The translations under genes and the position numbers were made by a program. A stretch of DNA of 28,681 nt from the NCBI GenBank assembly GCA_900550965.1, contig URUC01000017.1, positions 1-28,681 on the forward strand, read 5' to 3'. The notes below the pieces were generated by a model. That model saw nothing but the letters and a program-made list of their open reading frames with translations. It did not search any database and was not told where the DNA came from. The first letter of the stretch is position 1, and the number at the start of each line of letters is the position of its first letter. This document shows positions 14,543 through 22,761 of this stretch, piece by piece. Origin of the DNA: an uncultured Collinsella sp. (GTDB taxonomy: Bacteria > Actinomycetota > Coriobacteriia > Coriobacteriales > Coriobacteriaceae).

Positions 14543-15100
14543 CTAGCTCAGCATTGCATCCATCATCTCGGAGTTGACGGAGTCGTCGGCAGACCACTCG
14601 CCGTCGTCGTTGCAGGTGTACTTGAAGATAACCGTGGTCTTCCTGGGCTCGGTGGCCTTGGTCACATCGACCATAACCTGACCGGCCATCTTGTACAGCT
14701 CGTCATCGGAAGAAACCGTGTCAAGCGCAGCGACCTTCTCCTGATACTGGGTGGAGAAGTCCTCGACGATCTTGTTCATAGACTTGCATGTGATAGAAAC
14801 CTCGGCGGTCGCGACACCCTTGTCCTCGTCGACCGTCACGTCGCCGATCTTGTAGTCAAAGCCCTCGAGATAGGTCTTGGCATACTCCTTGGGATCGATA
14901 CCCAGCTGCTCGAACTCGTCGCCCGAAGCCTCCTCCAGACCAGAGAGGAAGTCGTCGCCACCGTTTTTGACCTCGTCAAACTGCGTCGTAAGATCCTCGG
15001 TGATGAGCTCCTCAACCGAAGGACCTCCACAGCCGGAAAGCACGACCACGCATGCAACCAAGACGGCCATGAGGGGCGCAAGCAGCGGCTTCTTTTTCAT
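14543..15100 (-). CDS. Secreted lipoprotein of unknown function
   Basis: 185 residues starting MKKKPLLAPLMAVLVACVVV, a type II signal peptide ending in the lipobox LSGC, so the mature protein would be lipid-anchored at Cys24 on the outer face of the membrane. The mature part is acidic (EELITEDLTTQFDEVKNGGDD) with a pair of Cys (ITCKS and KYTCND) that could form a disulfide. It resembles small Gram-positive lipoproteins of unknown function. The start is fixed by GGGAGG seven bases before the ATG; the longer upstream frame is not coding. It is monocistronic, with the two-hairpin element directly after its stop. Confidence 0.85.
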   Translation of the reverse strand: MKKKPLLAPLMAVLVACVVVLSGCGGPSVEELITEDLTTQFDEVKNGGDDFLSGLEEASGDEFEQLGIDPKEYAKTYLEGFDYKIGDVTVDEDKGVATAEVSITCKSMNKIVEDFSTQYQEKVAALDTVSSDDELYKMAGQVMVDVTKATEPRKTTVIFKYTCNDDGEWSADDSVNSEMMDAMLS

Positions 15101-15281
15101 GTTGTTCCTCCCAATGAGCGGCACCGCGCTTCCCGGACGCGGCGCACGTTGTAATAAGTAAGCCCATTCTATCCACTTATGAACGCCCTCGGCAACGCGA
15201 AGGCGCGGTCGGTTCGTTTTAGCGTCCGAACGGTTTGCAAGCCCGCCCAACGTGCAATAAAACGCTTCCCCGCGGTGCAAT

Positions 15282-15310
15282 AAAAAAGGTGGCCGGAAAA
15301 CCCGACCACC
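15282..15310 (-). terminator. Rho-independent terminator of the EIIA gene
   Basis: On the minus strand GGTGGTCGG and CCGGCCACC form a 9-bp stem (one G-T pair) with a GTTTT loop, followed by six T. It lies 26 bp after the EIIA stop codon. Confidence 0.88.
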
Positions 15311-15336
15311 CTTGCACATCCTTTGGATGCCGCAGT

Positions 15337-15873
15337 TTACTTGCGGACGACCTTAACGATGGCGTCACCGGCGGCGACAGCGGAGTCGGCCTCGACGGCG
15401 AGTTCGACATCGGCAAACTCGGCGGTGTTGGACACAGCAACGACGACGCAGTCCTTGTAGCCGGCAGCGGCGATCTTGGCGCGGTCGATCTTGAGCATGG
15501 GCTGGCCAGCCTTTACGACGTCGTCGGCCTTGACGAAGCCCTCGAAGCCATCGCCGTTCATGTTGACGGTATCGACGCCAACATGCACCAGAACCTCGAT
15601 GCCGCTATCGGACTGCAGACCCACGGCGTGGCCCATGGTGACGGTCACCTTGCCGTCGCAGGGAGCGTAGACCAGATCGCCCTCGGGCCACACGGCGCAG
15701 CCCTTGCCCAGGACCTCGCCGCCAAAGACGGGATCGGGCACGTCGGCCATCTTGATGACCTTGCCCTTGACGGGCGAGCACAGCACGTCGGCGCCGGCAG
15801 AAGCAGAGATGGAGGACGGAGCAGCGGCAGTCGCGGGCTCAGCCTTCTTCTTGAACATGTCAAACAGACCCAT
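15337..15873 (-). CDS. PTS glucose-type EIIA component
   Basis: 178 residues, the size of free-standing EIIA(Glc) (Crr). After a short polar N-terminal tail the EIIA fold runs from about residue 28 to the end. The phosphoryl-accepting His97 is in EVLVHVGVDTV and the supporting His82 in MGHAVGLQSDSGIE. It takes phosphate from HPr and gives it to a sugar-specific EIIB domain; in some bacteria it also regulates non-PTS transport. The ATG at 15873 (MGLFDMFKKK) follows GAGGAG. The upstream-open frame is not coding. The gene has its own promoter-like sequence, so it need not depend on the beta-glucosidase gene next to it. Confidence 0.92.
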   Translation of the reverse strand: MGLFDMFKKKAEPATAAAPSSISASAGADVLCSPVKGKVIKMADVPDPVFGGEVLGKGCAVWPEGDLVYAPCDGKVTVTMGHAVGLQSDSGIEVLVHVGVDTVNMNGDGFEGFVKADDVVKAGQPMLKIDRAKIAAAGYKDCVVVAVSNTAEFADVELAVEADSAVAAGDAIVKVVRK

Positions 15874-15895
15874 ACGTTTTCTCCTCTTGATTAAG

Positions 15896-15911
15896 CGCAA
15901 CGTTGTGCGCA
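15896..15911. promoter_or_regulatory. Imperfect palindrome downstream of the EIIA promoter
   Basis: GCGCAACGTTGTGCGC contains the perfect palindrome CAACGTTG and lies just downstream of the inferred transcription start, where an operator would act. No regulator is identified. Confidence 0.3.
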
Positions 15912-15922
15912 TGCCTATGGTG

Positions 15923-15951
15923 ATTATAGTGCCAAATGGTTCAAATGCTAA
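15923..15951 (-). promoter_or_regulatory. Promoter of the EIIA gene
   Basis: On the minus strand TTAGCA, a 17-bp spacer and a perfect TATAAT, 50 bp before the start codon. Confidence 0.6.
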
Positions 15952-16013
15952 GGTGGGGACTCGAATCGCGAGCCCATCCCAACGCTTTTCCCCGGTGGCA
16001 CTCATATTGTCGA

Positions 16014-17462
16014 TTAATCCAGGCCCTCGGCACCGTTGGACTTGATGATCTTCTGGTAGGCGTAGAAGCTGTCCTTGCGGCGGCGCTCGTAGGTACCGGT
16101 GCCGTCATCGTACTTATCGACGTGGATAAAGCCGTAGCGCTTGCGCATCTCGCCGGTGCCGGCGGAAACCAGGTCGATGGGGCCCCACCAGGTGTAGGCG
16201 ATCAGGTCGACGCCGTCGGCAATGGCCTCGCCCATGGCCTTGACGTGGCTCTGCAAGTAGGCGATACGATACGGGTCGTGGATGGAGCCGTCCTCCTCGA
16301 CCTCATCGTAGGCGCCCATGCCATTCTCGACCACCATCAGCGGAATCTCGTAGCGGGCGTAAATCTCGTTGAGGGCGATGCGCAGACCCAGCGGATCGAT
16401 CTGCCAGCCCCAGTCGGTGGACTCCAGATAGGGATTCTTGCCGCCAAAGGTCATGTTGCCCTCGGTCATCTCGTGATCCTTGTGGGTGCCCACGGTGCCG
16501 GACATGTAGTAGCTAAAGGTGTAGAAATCGACCTTGCCGTCGGCGATATCCTGCAGGTCGCCGTCCTCCATCACAAGCTCGACATCGTTCTCGGCCCAGA
16601 AGCGCTTGGCATAGAACGGATACTTGCCGCGCACCTGCACGTCGGAGCAGTACCAGTTCATGGTATTCATCTCCTGCTGCGCGGCGAACACGTCGGCCGG
16701 ATCGCACGTGGCGGCATAGGAAAGGATGAAGCAGTCCATGTTGCCCATCTTAAACTGCGGGTAATGCTCGTGGGCATAGCGCACGACGCGGCCGCTGGCG
16801 ACAAACTGGTGATGCAGCGCCTGCATACGAGCCTGCGGCGTAGCATGGACCGCCGAAGCCGGGCCCTCAAAGCCCTGAATCATGCTGGTCTCAAAGAGGT
16901 TGCCCATGTCCTGAGTGCCGCAGTTGATCTCGTTGAAGGTGAGCCAGAACTTGACCTTGTCCTGATAGCGGTCGAAGACGGTCTGGCAGTACTTCTCAAA
17001 GAAGCCGATGAGCTCGCGGCTCGCCCAGCCGTTGTATTTCTCGACCAGGTGATAGGGCATCTCGTAGTGCGACAGGGTCACGAGCGGCTCGATATTGTGA
17101 GCGCGCAGGCAGTCGAAGACGCGGTCGTAGAAGGCGAGGCCGGCCTCGTTGGGCTCGGCGTCGTCACCGTTGGGGAAGATGCGGCTCCAAGAGATGGACA
17201 TGCGGAACATGGTAAAGCCCATCTCGGCGAACAGCGCGATGTCCTCCTCGTAGTGATGGTAAAAGTCGATACCGTCATGGTTGGGGTAGAAGCGGTTAGG
17301 GTCGATGTCGATCGTAATCTGGCGCGGCTCCTTGTAGCTGCCACCCAAGAAGTGGTCGTCGACCGACGGACCGCGGCCGTCAACGTTCCAAGCGCCCTCA
17401 AACTGATTGGCGGCCGTGGCGCCGCCCCAATAGAAACCCTCGGGGAACTTGATGTTTGCCAT
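16014..17462 (-). CDS. bglA: 6-phospho-beta-glucosidase, GH1 family
   Basis: 482 residues, a full-length GH1 TIM barrel. The acid/base Glu178 is in LTFNEIN and the nucleophile Glu379 in LMVVENGMG. The C-terminal stretch LVSAGTGEMRKRYGFIHVDK followed by YERRRKDSFYAYQKII is the phosphate-binding region of 6-phospho-beta-glucosidases, which hydrolyse beta-glucosides phosphorylated by the PTS (cellobiose, salicin or arbutin type). This fits the EIIA gene downstream on the same strand, although no EIIBC permease is in the window. The start MANIKFPEGFYWGG follows AAGGAG; the further upstream open frame is not conserved-looking. Whether it is transcribed with the AraC-type gene 168 bp upstream is unclear. 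Confidence 0.93.
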   Translation of the reverse strand: MANIKFPEGFYWGGATAANQFEGAWNVDGRGPSVDDHFLGGSYKEPRQITIDIDPNRFYPNHDGIDFYHHYEEDIALFAEMGFTMFRMSISWSRIFPNGDDAEPNEAGLAFYDRVFDCLRAHNIEPLVTLSHYEMPYHLVEKYNGWASRELIGFFEKYCQTVFDRYQDKVKFWLTFNEINCGTQDMGNLFETSMIQGFEGPASAVHATPQARMQALHHQFVASGRVVRYAHEHYPQFKMGNMDCFILSYAATCDPADVFAAQQEMNTMNWYCSDVQVRGKYPFYAKRFWAENDVELVMEDGDLQDIADGKVDFYTFSYYMSGTVGTHKDHEMTEGNMTFGGKNPYLESTDWGWQIDPLGLRIALNEIYARYEIPLMVVENGMGAYDEVEEDGSIHDPYRIAYLQSHVKAMGEAIADGVDLIAYTWWGPIDLVSAGTGEMRKRYGFIHVDKYDDGTGTYERRRKDSFYAYQKIIKSNGAEGLD

Positions 17463-17629
17463 GAGCATCTCCTTTGCATTGCGGGTCGATAGGCCGAGTA
17501 TCGCCCACGCACGCGACAGGCAGGGGCAGGGGTGCCAAACCCGACACTTCTTTTCGCAGACGCGCGCTGCAACAGCGCTGCAGCTGAAACTTTTTGACAC
17601 CGAAGGAGCGAAGACGATCCGCCCCGCGC

Positions 17630-18553
17630 TTACCGGCGGTATGCCGCGGGGGTGCAGCCATACTTGTCGTGAAACTTACGGTAGAAGAAGCTCATGTTTT
17701 CATAGCCCACCGCATGCGCAGCCGCCCCGGCCGTGGCGCCGCCGCGCAGAAGCTCGGCCGCACGTACCAGGCGTCGCTCCTGCACAAGCTGCCTAAAGGT
17801 CTTGCCCACATGGCGCTTGAGAAGCGCCGTCGCATAATTAGGGCTCAAGCCAAACTCCGCCGCCATCCCCTCGAGGGAGCATGCAGCGAATTCACAATCG
17901 ATATAGCCAAGCATTCCCGTCACCAGGGCAGTGGGCCCCGCCGTGCCGTCCGCCGCGCCGCGCACCAGCTCGCGCTCGTAGCAATCCATGAGCTCGGCCA
18001 AAAACAGCTGAAACAGACGCAAGACGATCTCGGGACCGTTGGGGCTCGGGTCGTACAGCTCGCAGAGCATCTCCTGCATGTAGCGCCGAATCCGACGGCT
18101 CTCGCCGCAGTAAAAACGGACATGGCCCCGATGGTCCGTCTCGCTGTTGAGCGCGTTGAACAAAAACCGCGAGACCGCGCTCTCGCGCGAGAGGCTCGAC
18201 TCGAGACTCCGGCGCAAAAAAGAGCGTGAAACGGTCATGCTCAGCATGATGTCGTCCTCGCCGAGCGCCGCCACGGCATGAGGGCAAAGGGCGTCGAGCA
18301 AAAGCACCTCGTTGCGGCGCAACTCGAGCCTCTCCCCCGCCACCGTCTGCGGGCAGCGCCCGCGATACACATAGCTCATCTCCACGTAATCATGCACGTG
18401 CTCGGGAACTGCATTAAAGCGCGAGTTTTTCCTTATCGTCAGGCCACGCGGCATGCCGGGCTGGGCATAGGCAAACCCTGGCTGCCCAATCTTGCGCACT
18501 GGGCATCCGTCGATTTCGACATGCTCGGTCATAATCGACCAATCAAATGCCAT
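17630..18553 (-). CDS. AraC-family transcriptional regulator
   Basis: 307 residues. The N-terminal cupin-type sensor domain (about 20-110) contains VPEHVHDYVEMSYVYRG and DALCPHAVAALGEDD, typical of sugar-binding AraC regulators. The C-terminal double helix-turn-helix (about 205-305) has CSLEGMAAEFGLSPNYATALLKR and the signature AAHAVGYENMSFFYRKFHDKYGCTPAAYRR. It is divergent from the GH106-like glycosidase and upstream of the 6-phospho-beta-glucosidase, so it is a candidate activator of either or both. The ATG at 18553 has only a weak binding site (AGATGG); an ATG seven codons downstream has none. Confidence 0.92.
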   Translation of the reverse strand: MAFDWSIMTEHVEIDGCPVRKIGQPGFAYAQPGMPRGLTIRKNSRFNAVPEHVHDYVEMSYVYRGRCPQTVAGERLELRRNEVLLLDALCPHAVAALGEDDIMLSMTVSRSFLRRSLESSLSRESAVSRFLFNALNSETDHRGHVRFYCGESRRIRRYMQEMLCELYDPSPNGPEIVLRLFQLFLAELMDCYERELVRGAADGTAGPTALVTGMLGYIDCEFAACSLEGMAAEFGLSPNYATALLKRHVGKTFRQLVQERRLVRAAELLRGGATAGAAAHAVGYENMSFFYRKFHDKYGCTPAAYRR

Positions 18554-18668
18554 GCCATCTTTATAAGCGATCTCACTGGCGCTCAGTTCGCTGAGCCTAC
18601 GCTCGAGCTCGTCGATCTCAATGGCTTGCCAATCGTTGATTTAGTCATAGTTCGTCGTGATTCAGATA

Positions 18669-18697
18669 TTAGCAGAACGCGCCGACGCGTCCATAAT
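18669..18697 (+). promoter_or_regulatory. Promoter of the GH106-like gene with a palindromic spacer
   Basis: TTAGCA, a 17-bp spacer and CATAAT. The spacer contains ACGCGCCGACGCGT (18677-18690), a dyad placed where a repressor or activator could act. Confidence 0.5.
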
Positions 18698-18736
18698 CTG
18701 TGCTATGCAGCAGATCGATCGAGCCAAGGAGGATCC

Positions 18737-21328
18737 ATGACCGCGCACTATCAGCAGGTGCTCGAGGGTACATACGACAACCATGTGCTTCCGTTTTTGT
18801 GGATGAAGGGCGAGAGCCATAAGACCATTGCCGAGTATCTGGAAAAGATCGCCGGCGCCGACATCCACGAGGTCTGTCTCGAAAGCCGCCCACACCCCGA
18901 TTTTTGCGGCGAGGGCTGGTGGCGCGACTTGCGCTTTGTCATTGACGAGTGCAAGCAGCTGGGCCTTAAGCTCTGGATCTTGGACGACGCGCACTTCCCC
19001 ACGGGCTTTGCCAACGGCGCCGTCAAGGAGGCCGTGCCCGAGCTCCGCAAGATCGTGCTCACGCACCGCACGTTCGACATCGTGGGCCCCACGTCCGCCG
19101 CGAGCATCGCGCTCGCCAACATGCTCGACAAAACGGAGCGCTTCTACGGCGTGACATTTATGCAGGACGGCAGCCCCGTCGACGTCGCTTACCGAGTAAT
19201 CGACGATGCAGACGGCAACCCCAGCCGCCTGGTCTTCGATGCACCTGCGGGCCTCACGCAGGCATGCGTGATGTTCACGAGCGGCAAGACCTCCTACAAC
19301 GAGGACTACATCAATATGGTCGACCGCGCCTCGGTGGCGCAGCTCATCGATGCTGTCTACGAGCCGCATTTTGAGCATCTGGGCGATGAGTTTGGCAAGA
19401 CGATCCTGGGCTTTTTCTCCGATGAGCCCGGATTTGCCAACGAGAAGGGCACCACGGGCCCCGATGGCATCTCGGACACGCTCATCGGCAAGGCCACCGC
19501 GCCCCTACCCTGGTCGGCCGAGCTTGAGCGTCGCCTACGCGCGGCACTGGGCGAGCGCTACCTGGCCGAGCTCCCGCACCTGTGGGACCGCGAGCCGGCC
19601 GGCGCGCACGTACGCCACGTCTATATGGACATCGCGAGCACCCTCTATAAGGAGTGCTTCTGCGACCAGCTCGGAGACTGGTGCCGCGCGCGCGGCGTGC
19701 AGTACATCGGCCACGTTATCGAGGACAAGGACTGCCACGCGCGCCTGGGCGTGGGCGCCGGGCACTACTTCCGCGCCGTGGGCGGTCAGGACATGGCGGG
19801 CGTCGACATCGTGATCAACCAGCTGGTACCCGGCATGGACCGCGGCCTTCACAGCTACGGACGCGGCGTGTGGAACCTCGAGTTCTATAACTACGTGCTG
19901 CCCAAGCTGGGCTCCTCGGCAGCACACCTCGACCCCAAAAAGCAGGGGCGCTGCATGGCCGAGGTCTTTGGCGCATTTGGATGGCACGAAGGCCTACGCG
20001 AGATGAAGTGGATCGCCGATCATTTTTTGGTGCGCGGCGTCAATTGGTTTGTGCCGCATGCCTTTAGCATGGCCGCCTTCCCCGACTGGGACTGCCCGCC
20101 GCATTTCTATGCGCATGGCCAAAACCCCCAGTTTGCACACTTTGGGCAGCTCATGAGCTACATGAACCGTACGGCGAGCCTGCTGAGCGGCGGGCGCGCA
20201 ACGACCCCGGTGGCGCTTCTCTACCATGCGGACGCCGAGTGGACAGGCGAGGCGAACTTTATGCAGCATGCCGCCTCCGAGCTTATGCGCGCGCAGGTCG
20301 ACTTTGACATCGTGCCGGCAGAGGCATTTGAGGACGCAGGGCGCTATGCCGTTGAAATTGCCGCAGACGGTAGCGGCTTTGGCGTGAACGGCCAGGCATA
20401 CCGCTGCCTGGTGATGCCCGGAGCCGAGTTTGTCGGCGGAGCCGTGCTCGACTTTGCCGCGCGCGCCGCAGCCGCAGGTGTTGCCGTGTACGCGCTGGAT
20501 GAGTTGCCGAGCAAGCGCTACGACGGTGATATTGCAGCCCGCGAGGGCTTTGCCTCCGTGGATGCAGCCGCGGTCGCCGGCATCAAGCTCCTGGCAACCG
20601 CCGAGCTCGCAGGCACGCTTGCCGACGCCGGTATGCAGACCGTGGTTTGTGCCGAGTCCCAGCCCTGGCTGCGCGCACTGCGCTACGAGCGGGCGGGCGA
20701 GACCTATCTGATGCTCGTCAACGAGCATCCCAAGCAGGGTATCTCCACTCAGATTGCGCTTGCCGACGGCATACCCGTTGCAGGCGCGCGCCTCGACCTG
20801 CTCAACGGCGCCGATCCCGCCGCCTTTGACGGCACGCTCGAGCTGGCTCCCTACGAGAGCTGCATCGTGGTCCTTGGGGCTACAGGTTCCGCCGGCGCGG
20901 CAACTGCTGGAGACGAAGCCACATGCGTCGACGAGCCCTGGGCGGTTGCCTTCTCTGCCCCTGGTACCGATGCCTTTGGCGAGTCTGTTGAGCTTGCAGA
21001 CCTGCACGACCTTTCCTCGGCCGAGTTCCCCGGCAAGGCCGGCACGTTCCGCTACCAGGCCTCCTTTGTCCTGGGCGAAGCGGCCAGCCGCGCTGTCATC
21101 GACCTTGGGGAGGTCTTTGAGACCGCAACCGTCACCCTCGACGGCAAATCCCTCGGCACCCGCATCTGTCCGCCTTACCGCTTTGAGGCCGCCGCACTTT
21201 TAGCCGGTGAGCACGCGCTCACGATCGATATCATCAACACCCTCGACCACGCCGTCCCCGACGTGTTCGGCATGACCGAGCCCTCCGAGCCCAGCGGTCT
21301 CTTGGGGCCCGTACGCGTGCTCGGGTAA
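18737..21328 (+). CDS. Large glycoside hydrolase, GH106-like (possible alpha-L-rhamnosidase)
   Basis: 863 residues, no signal peptide, hence probably cytoplasmic. The N-terminal TIM-barrel part has the motif LGLKLWILDDAHFPTGFANG, and carboxylates at GFFSDEPGF (Glu230) and CMAEVFGAFGWHEG (Glu409) that are candidates for catalysis. Residues 790-863 form a beta-rich sugar-binding-like domain (VIDLGEVFETATVTLDGKSL, GEHALTIDIINTLDHAVPD). This layout is found in GH106 rhamnosidases and related, largely uncharacterised enzymes; the exact family and substrate are uncertain. The start is fixed by AAGGAGG before the ATG. It is divergent from the AraC gene and followed by an RpiR/SIS regulator, both plausible controllers. 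Confidence 0.75.
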   Translation: MTAHYQQVLEGTYDNHVLPFLWMKGESHKTIAEYLEKIAGADIHEVCLESRPHPDFCGEGWWRDLRFVIDECKQLGLKLWILDDAHFPTGFANGAVKEAVPELRKIVLTHRTFDIVGPTSAASIALANMLDKTERFYGVTFMQDGSPVDVAYRVIDDADGNPSRLVFDAPAGLTQACVMFTSGKTSYNEDYINMVDRASVAQLIDAVYEPHFEHLGDEFGKTILGFFSDEPGFANEKGTTGPDGISDTLIGKATAPLPWSAELERRLRAALGERYLAELPHLWDREPAGAHVRHVYMDIASTLYKECFCDQLGDWCRARGVQYIGHVIEDKDCHARLGVGAGHYFRAVGGQDMAGVDIVINQLVPGMDRGLHSYGRGVWNLEFYNYVLPKLGSSAAHLDPKKQGRCMAEVFGAFGWHEGLREMKWIADHFLVRGVNWFVPHAFSMAAFPDWDCPPHFYAHGQNPQFAHFGQLMSYMNRTASLLSGGRATTPVALLYHADAEWTGEANFMQHAASELMRAQVDFDIVPAEAFEDAGRYAVEIAADGSGFGVNGQAYRCLVMPGAEFVGGAVLDFAARAAAAGVAVYALDELPSKRYDGDIAAREGFASVDAAAVAGIKLLATAELAGTLADAGMQTVVCAESQPWLRALRYERAGETYLMLVNEHPKQGISTQIALADGIPVAGARLDLLNGADPAAFDGTLELAPYESCIVVLGATGSAGAATAGDEATCVDEPWAVAFSAPGTDAFGESVELADLHDLSSAEFPGKAGTFRYQASFVLGEAASRAVIDLGEVFETATVTLDGKSLGTRICPPYRFEAAALLAGEHALTIDIINTLDHAVPDVFGMTEPSEPSGLLGPVRVLG

Positions 21329-21355
21329 CGCCCCGGGCGCAAACGGCCCAACAAG

Positions 21356-21419
21356 GACAGCGCCCCTATGTTGAGCCCGCACAGCGTCGAGCGGTCCGTC
21401 GTTCATAGACCGGCGGACC
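21356..21419. repeat. Two-hairpin element, shortened copy C
   Basis: It keeps the start GACAGCG, then CCCGCACAGCGTCGAGC (the linker of copies A and B), then a hairpin GGTCCGTCG/CGGCGGACC (21393-21401 with 21411-21419) whose stem sequence differs from both. The large first hairpin is missing. It lies 27 bp after the glycosidase stop. Confidence 0.5.
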
Positions 21420-21494
21420 AAAACTCCCAGCCAAGCCGAACGTTTTATTTATCGCTATGATTGGTTTATCGCGACGCAAACGCATAGGAGCCAT

Positions 21495-22349
21495 ATGGAT
21501 ATCAGGCGAAAGATCACGCAGGGCAAAAGCCTCACCCCCACCGAGCAACAACTTGGGCGAACGGCCCTCGCCATGGGCGAGGATGTGCGCGGGCTTTCCA
21601 TTAAGGAATTTGCCGCGTGCGCCAACGTTTCGGTCGCGAGCGTGCACCGCTTTTGCAAAAAGCTCGGCCTCGAGGGATTCAAAGACCTCAAGGTCGAGCT
21701 CATCCGCCAGGCGACCGAGGCGGGCAACCGGCGCGACGTGGACATCAACTTTCCCTTCGATGCCACCTCCGCCCCTGCGCAGGTGATGGAGCGCATGGAG
21801 GGGCTCTACCAGACCACCTTGGCCGAAACGCAGGAGCTGCTCGACCCTGCACAGCTCGACCACGCCGCCAAGCTCATCATGCGCGCCGGCACCGTGGACA
21901 TCTACACGGGCTCGCATAACCTGTATCCAGCGGGAATGTTCCGCGATCGCCTGCTTTCCGCCGGCAAAAGCGCGACGTGCCACGACAGCGTCGAGGCGCA
22001 GGTGCGCACGGCGCTCGCCTCGGGTCCCGACCATGTGGCAATCGTCATCTCCTACAGCGGCCTTGCCCCCAACCTCAAGGAGATCTTGCCGATCCTTAGC
22101 AGTCGACATGTCCCGGTCATCGTCATCGGCACGCCGTACTGTGCCCGCATTCACCCCGGCTTTGCCGCCTATCTCACGGTAAGCGACCACGAGAGCATGA
22201 CGCACCGCATCACGCAATTCGCCAGCCATATCGCCGTGCAATACGTACTCGATTCGCTCTATAGCAGCTACTTTGCCAAAGATTACGCCCGCTGCTCCGA
22301 GTTCTTAGAGCGCTCGTTCCCCTACACCCGCCTCCCCGGACTCAAGTAA
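21495..22349 (+). CDS. RpiR/MurR-family regulator with SIS domain
   Basis: 284 residues. The N-terminal HTH_6 domain (about 1-75) has LSIKEFAACANVSVASVHRFCKKLGLEGF. The C-terminal SIS phosphosugar-binding domain (about 110-250) has VDIYTGSHNLYPAGMFRDRL and AIVISYSGLAPNLKEILPIL, the Ser-rich sugar-phosphate loop being SYSG. Such proteins sense a sugar phosphate and control its catabolic genes. The ATG at 21495 follows TAGGAG. Position after the glycosidase and near the 6-phospho-beta-glucosidase suggests control of one of these, but its own operator is not recognisable here. Confidence 0.92.
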   Translation: MDIRRKITQGKSLTPTEQQLGRTALAMGEDVRGLSIKEFAACANVSVASVHRFCKKLGLEGFKDLKVELIRQATEAGNRRDVDINFPFDATSAPAQVMERMEGLYQTTLAETQELLDPAQLDHAAKLIMRAGTVDIYTGSHNLYPAGMFRDRLLSAGKSATCHDSVEAQVRTALASGPDHVAIVISYSGLAPNLKEILPILSSRHVPVIVIGTPYCARIHPGFAAYLTVSDHESMTHRITQFASHIAVQYVLDSLYSSYFAKDYARCSEFLERSFPYTRLPGLK

Positions 22350-22382
22350 CAACGAGCGAGGATTATTGGACACTCAAATAAC

Positions 22383-22446
22383 GAGCGTGGATAATCTCCC
22401 GTTTTTGACCTGGATGCAGGCTCAAAGTGGGAGATTATCCACGCTC
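22383..22446. repeat. ATAATCTCCC palindrome, copy 1
   Basis: GAGCGTGGATAATCTCCC and its exact complement form an 18-bp stem with a 28-base loop, 33 bp after the RpiR stop. The second copy at 28552-28615 has the loop in inverted orientation. Could also terminate the RpiR transcript, but no T-run follows. Confidence 0.75.
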
Positions 22447-22462
22447 ATTTTGCGGGTAGTCA

Positions 22463-22506
22463 TTGGGGACGTTCTTGAATGATTAGTCGTTTAAGAACGT
22501 CCCCAA
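22463..22506. repeat. GGGGACGTTCTT palindrome, copy 1
   Basis: TTGGGGACGTTCTT and its exact complement, 14-bp stem, 16-base loop. Second copy at 28630-28677. Confidence 0.75.
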
Positions 22507-22515
22507 CGACTACAT

Positions 22516-22564
22516 CAGGAGTGTCCCCAGGTGTCGGCAGAAAAGGAACGTCCCCAAGTGCCGC
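22516..22564. repeat. GTCCCC module, copy 2
   Basis: CAGGAGTGTCCCCAGGTGTC, then GGCAGAAAAGGAACGTCCCC and AAGTGCCGC, nearly identical to 14304-14353 and placed the same way ahead of a two-hairpin element. Confidence 0.7.
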
Positions 22565-22598
22565 ATCTGGACCAGGACAACGCCGATGTTTTGGTAGC

Positions 22599-22746
22599 GA
22601 CAGCGAAAACCCGCCAGAGCGAGCAAGGTGCCTTGAAACGAGGCGGCATTGACCTTCTGGTCATGCCGCCGAAGTTGAAAGGCAGATTGCCGCTCTGGCG
22701 GGTTTGCAGCGTCGAGCCGTTACGCGGTTTGGTAAAACCGCGTAAC
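22599..22746. repeat. Two-hairpin structured element, copy B
   Basis: Same layout as copy A with different but still pairing stems: outer AAACCCGCCAGAGCG 22607-22621 with 22691-22705; inner GGCGGCAT 22642-22649 with 22663-22670, loop again GACCTTCTGGTC; linker GCAGCGTCGAGC; second hairpin GTTACGCGGTTT 22719-22730 with 22735-22746, loop GGTA. It ends 15 bp from the pyrE stop codon, on the 3' side of that minus-strand gene. Together with the copies just upstream it fills the gene-free stretch 22350-22761. Confidence 0.75.
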
Positions 22747-22761
22747 TAACGGAGGCGGAAC

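Noticed and set aside
15936..17492. A 518-codon open frame on the plus strand
   Set aside because: Antisense shadow of the 6-phospho-beta-glucosidase gene; its low-complexity Val/Leu/Gly/His-rich product is typical of such shadows.
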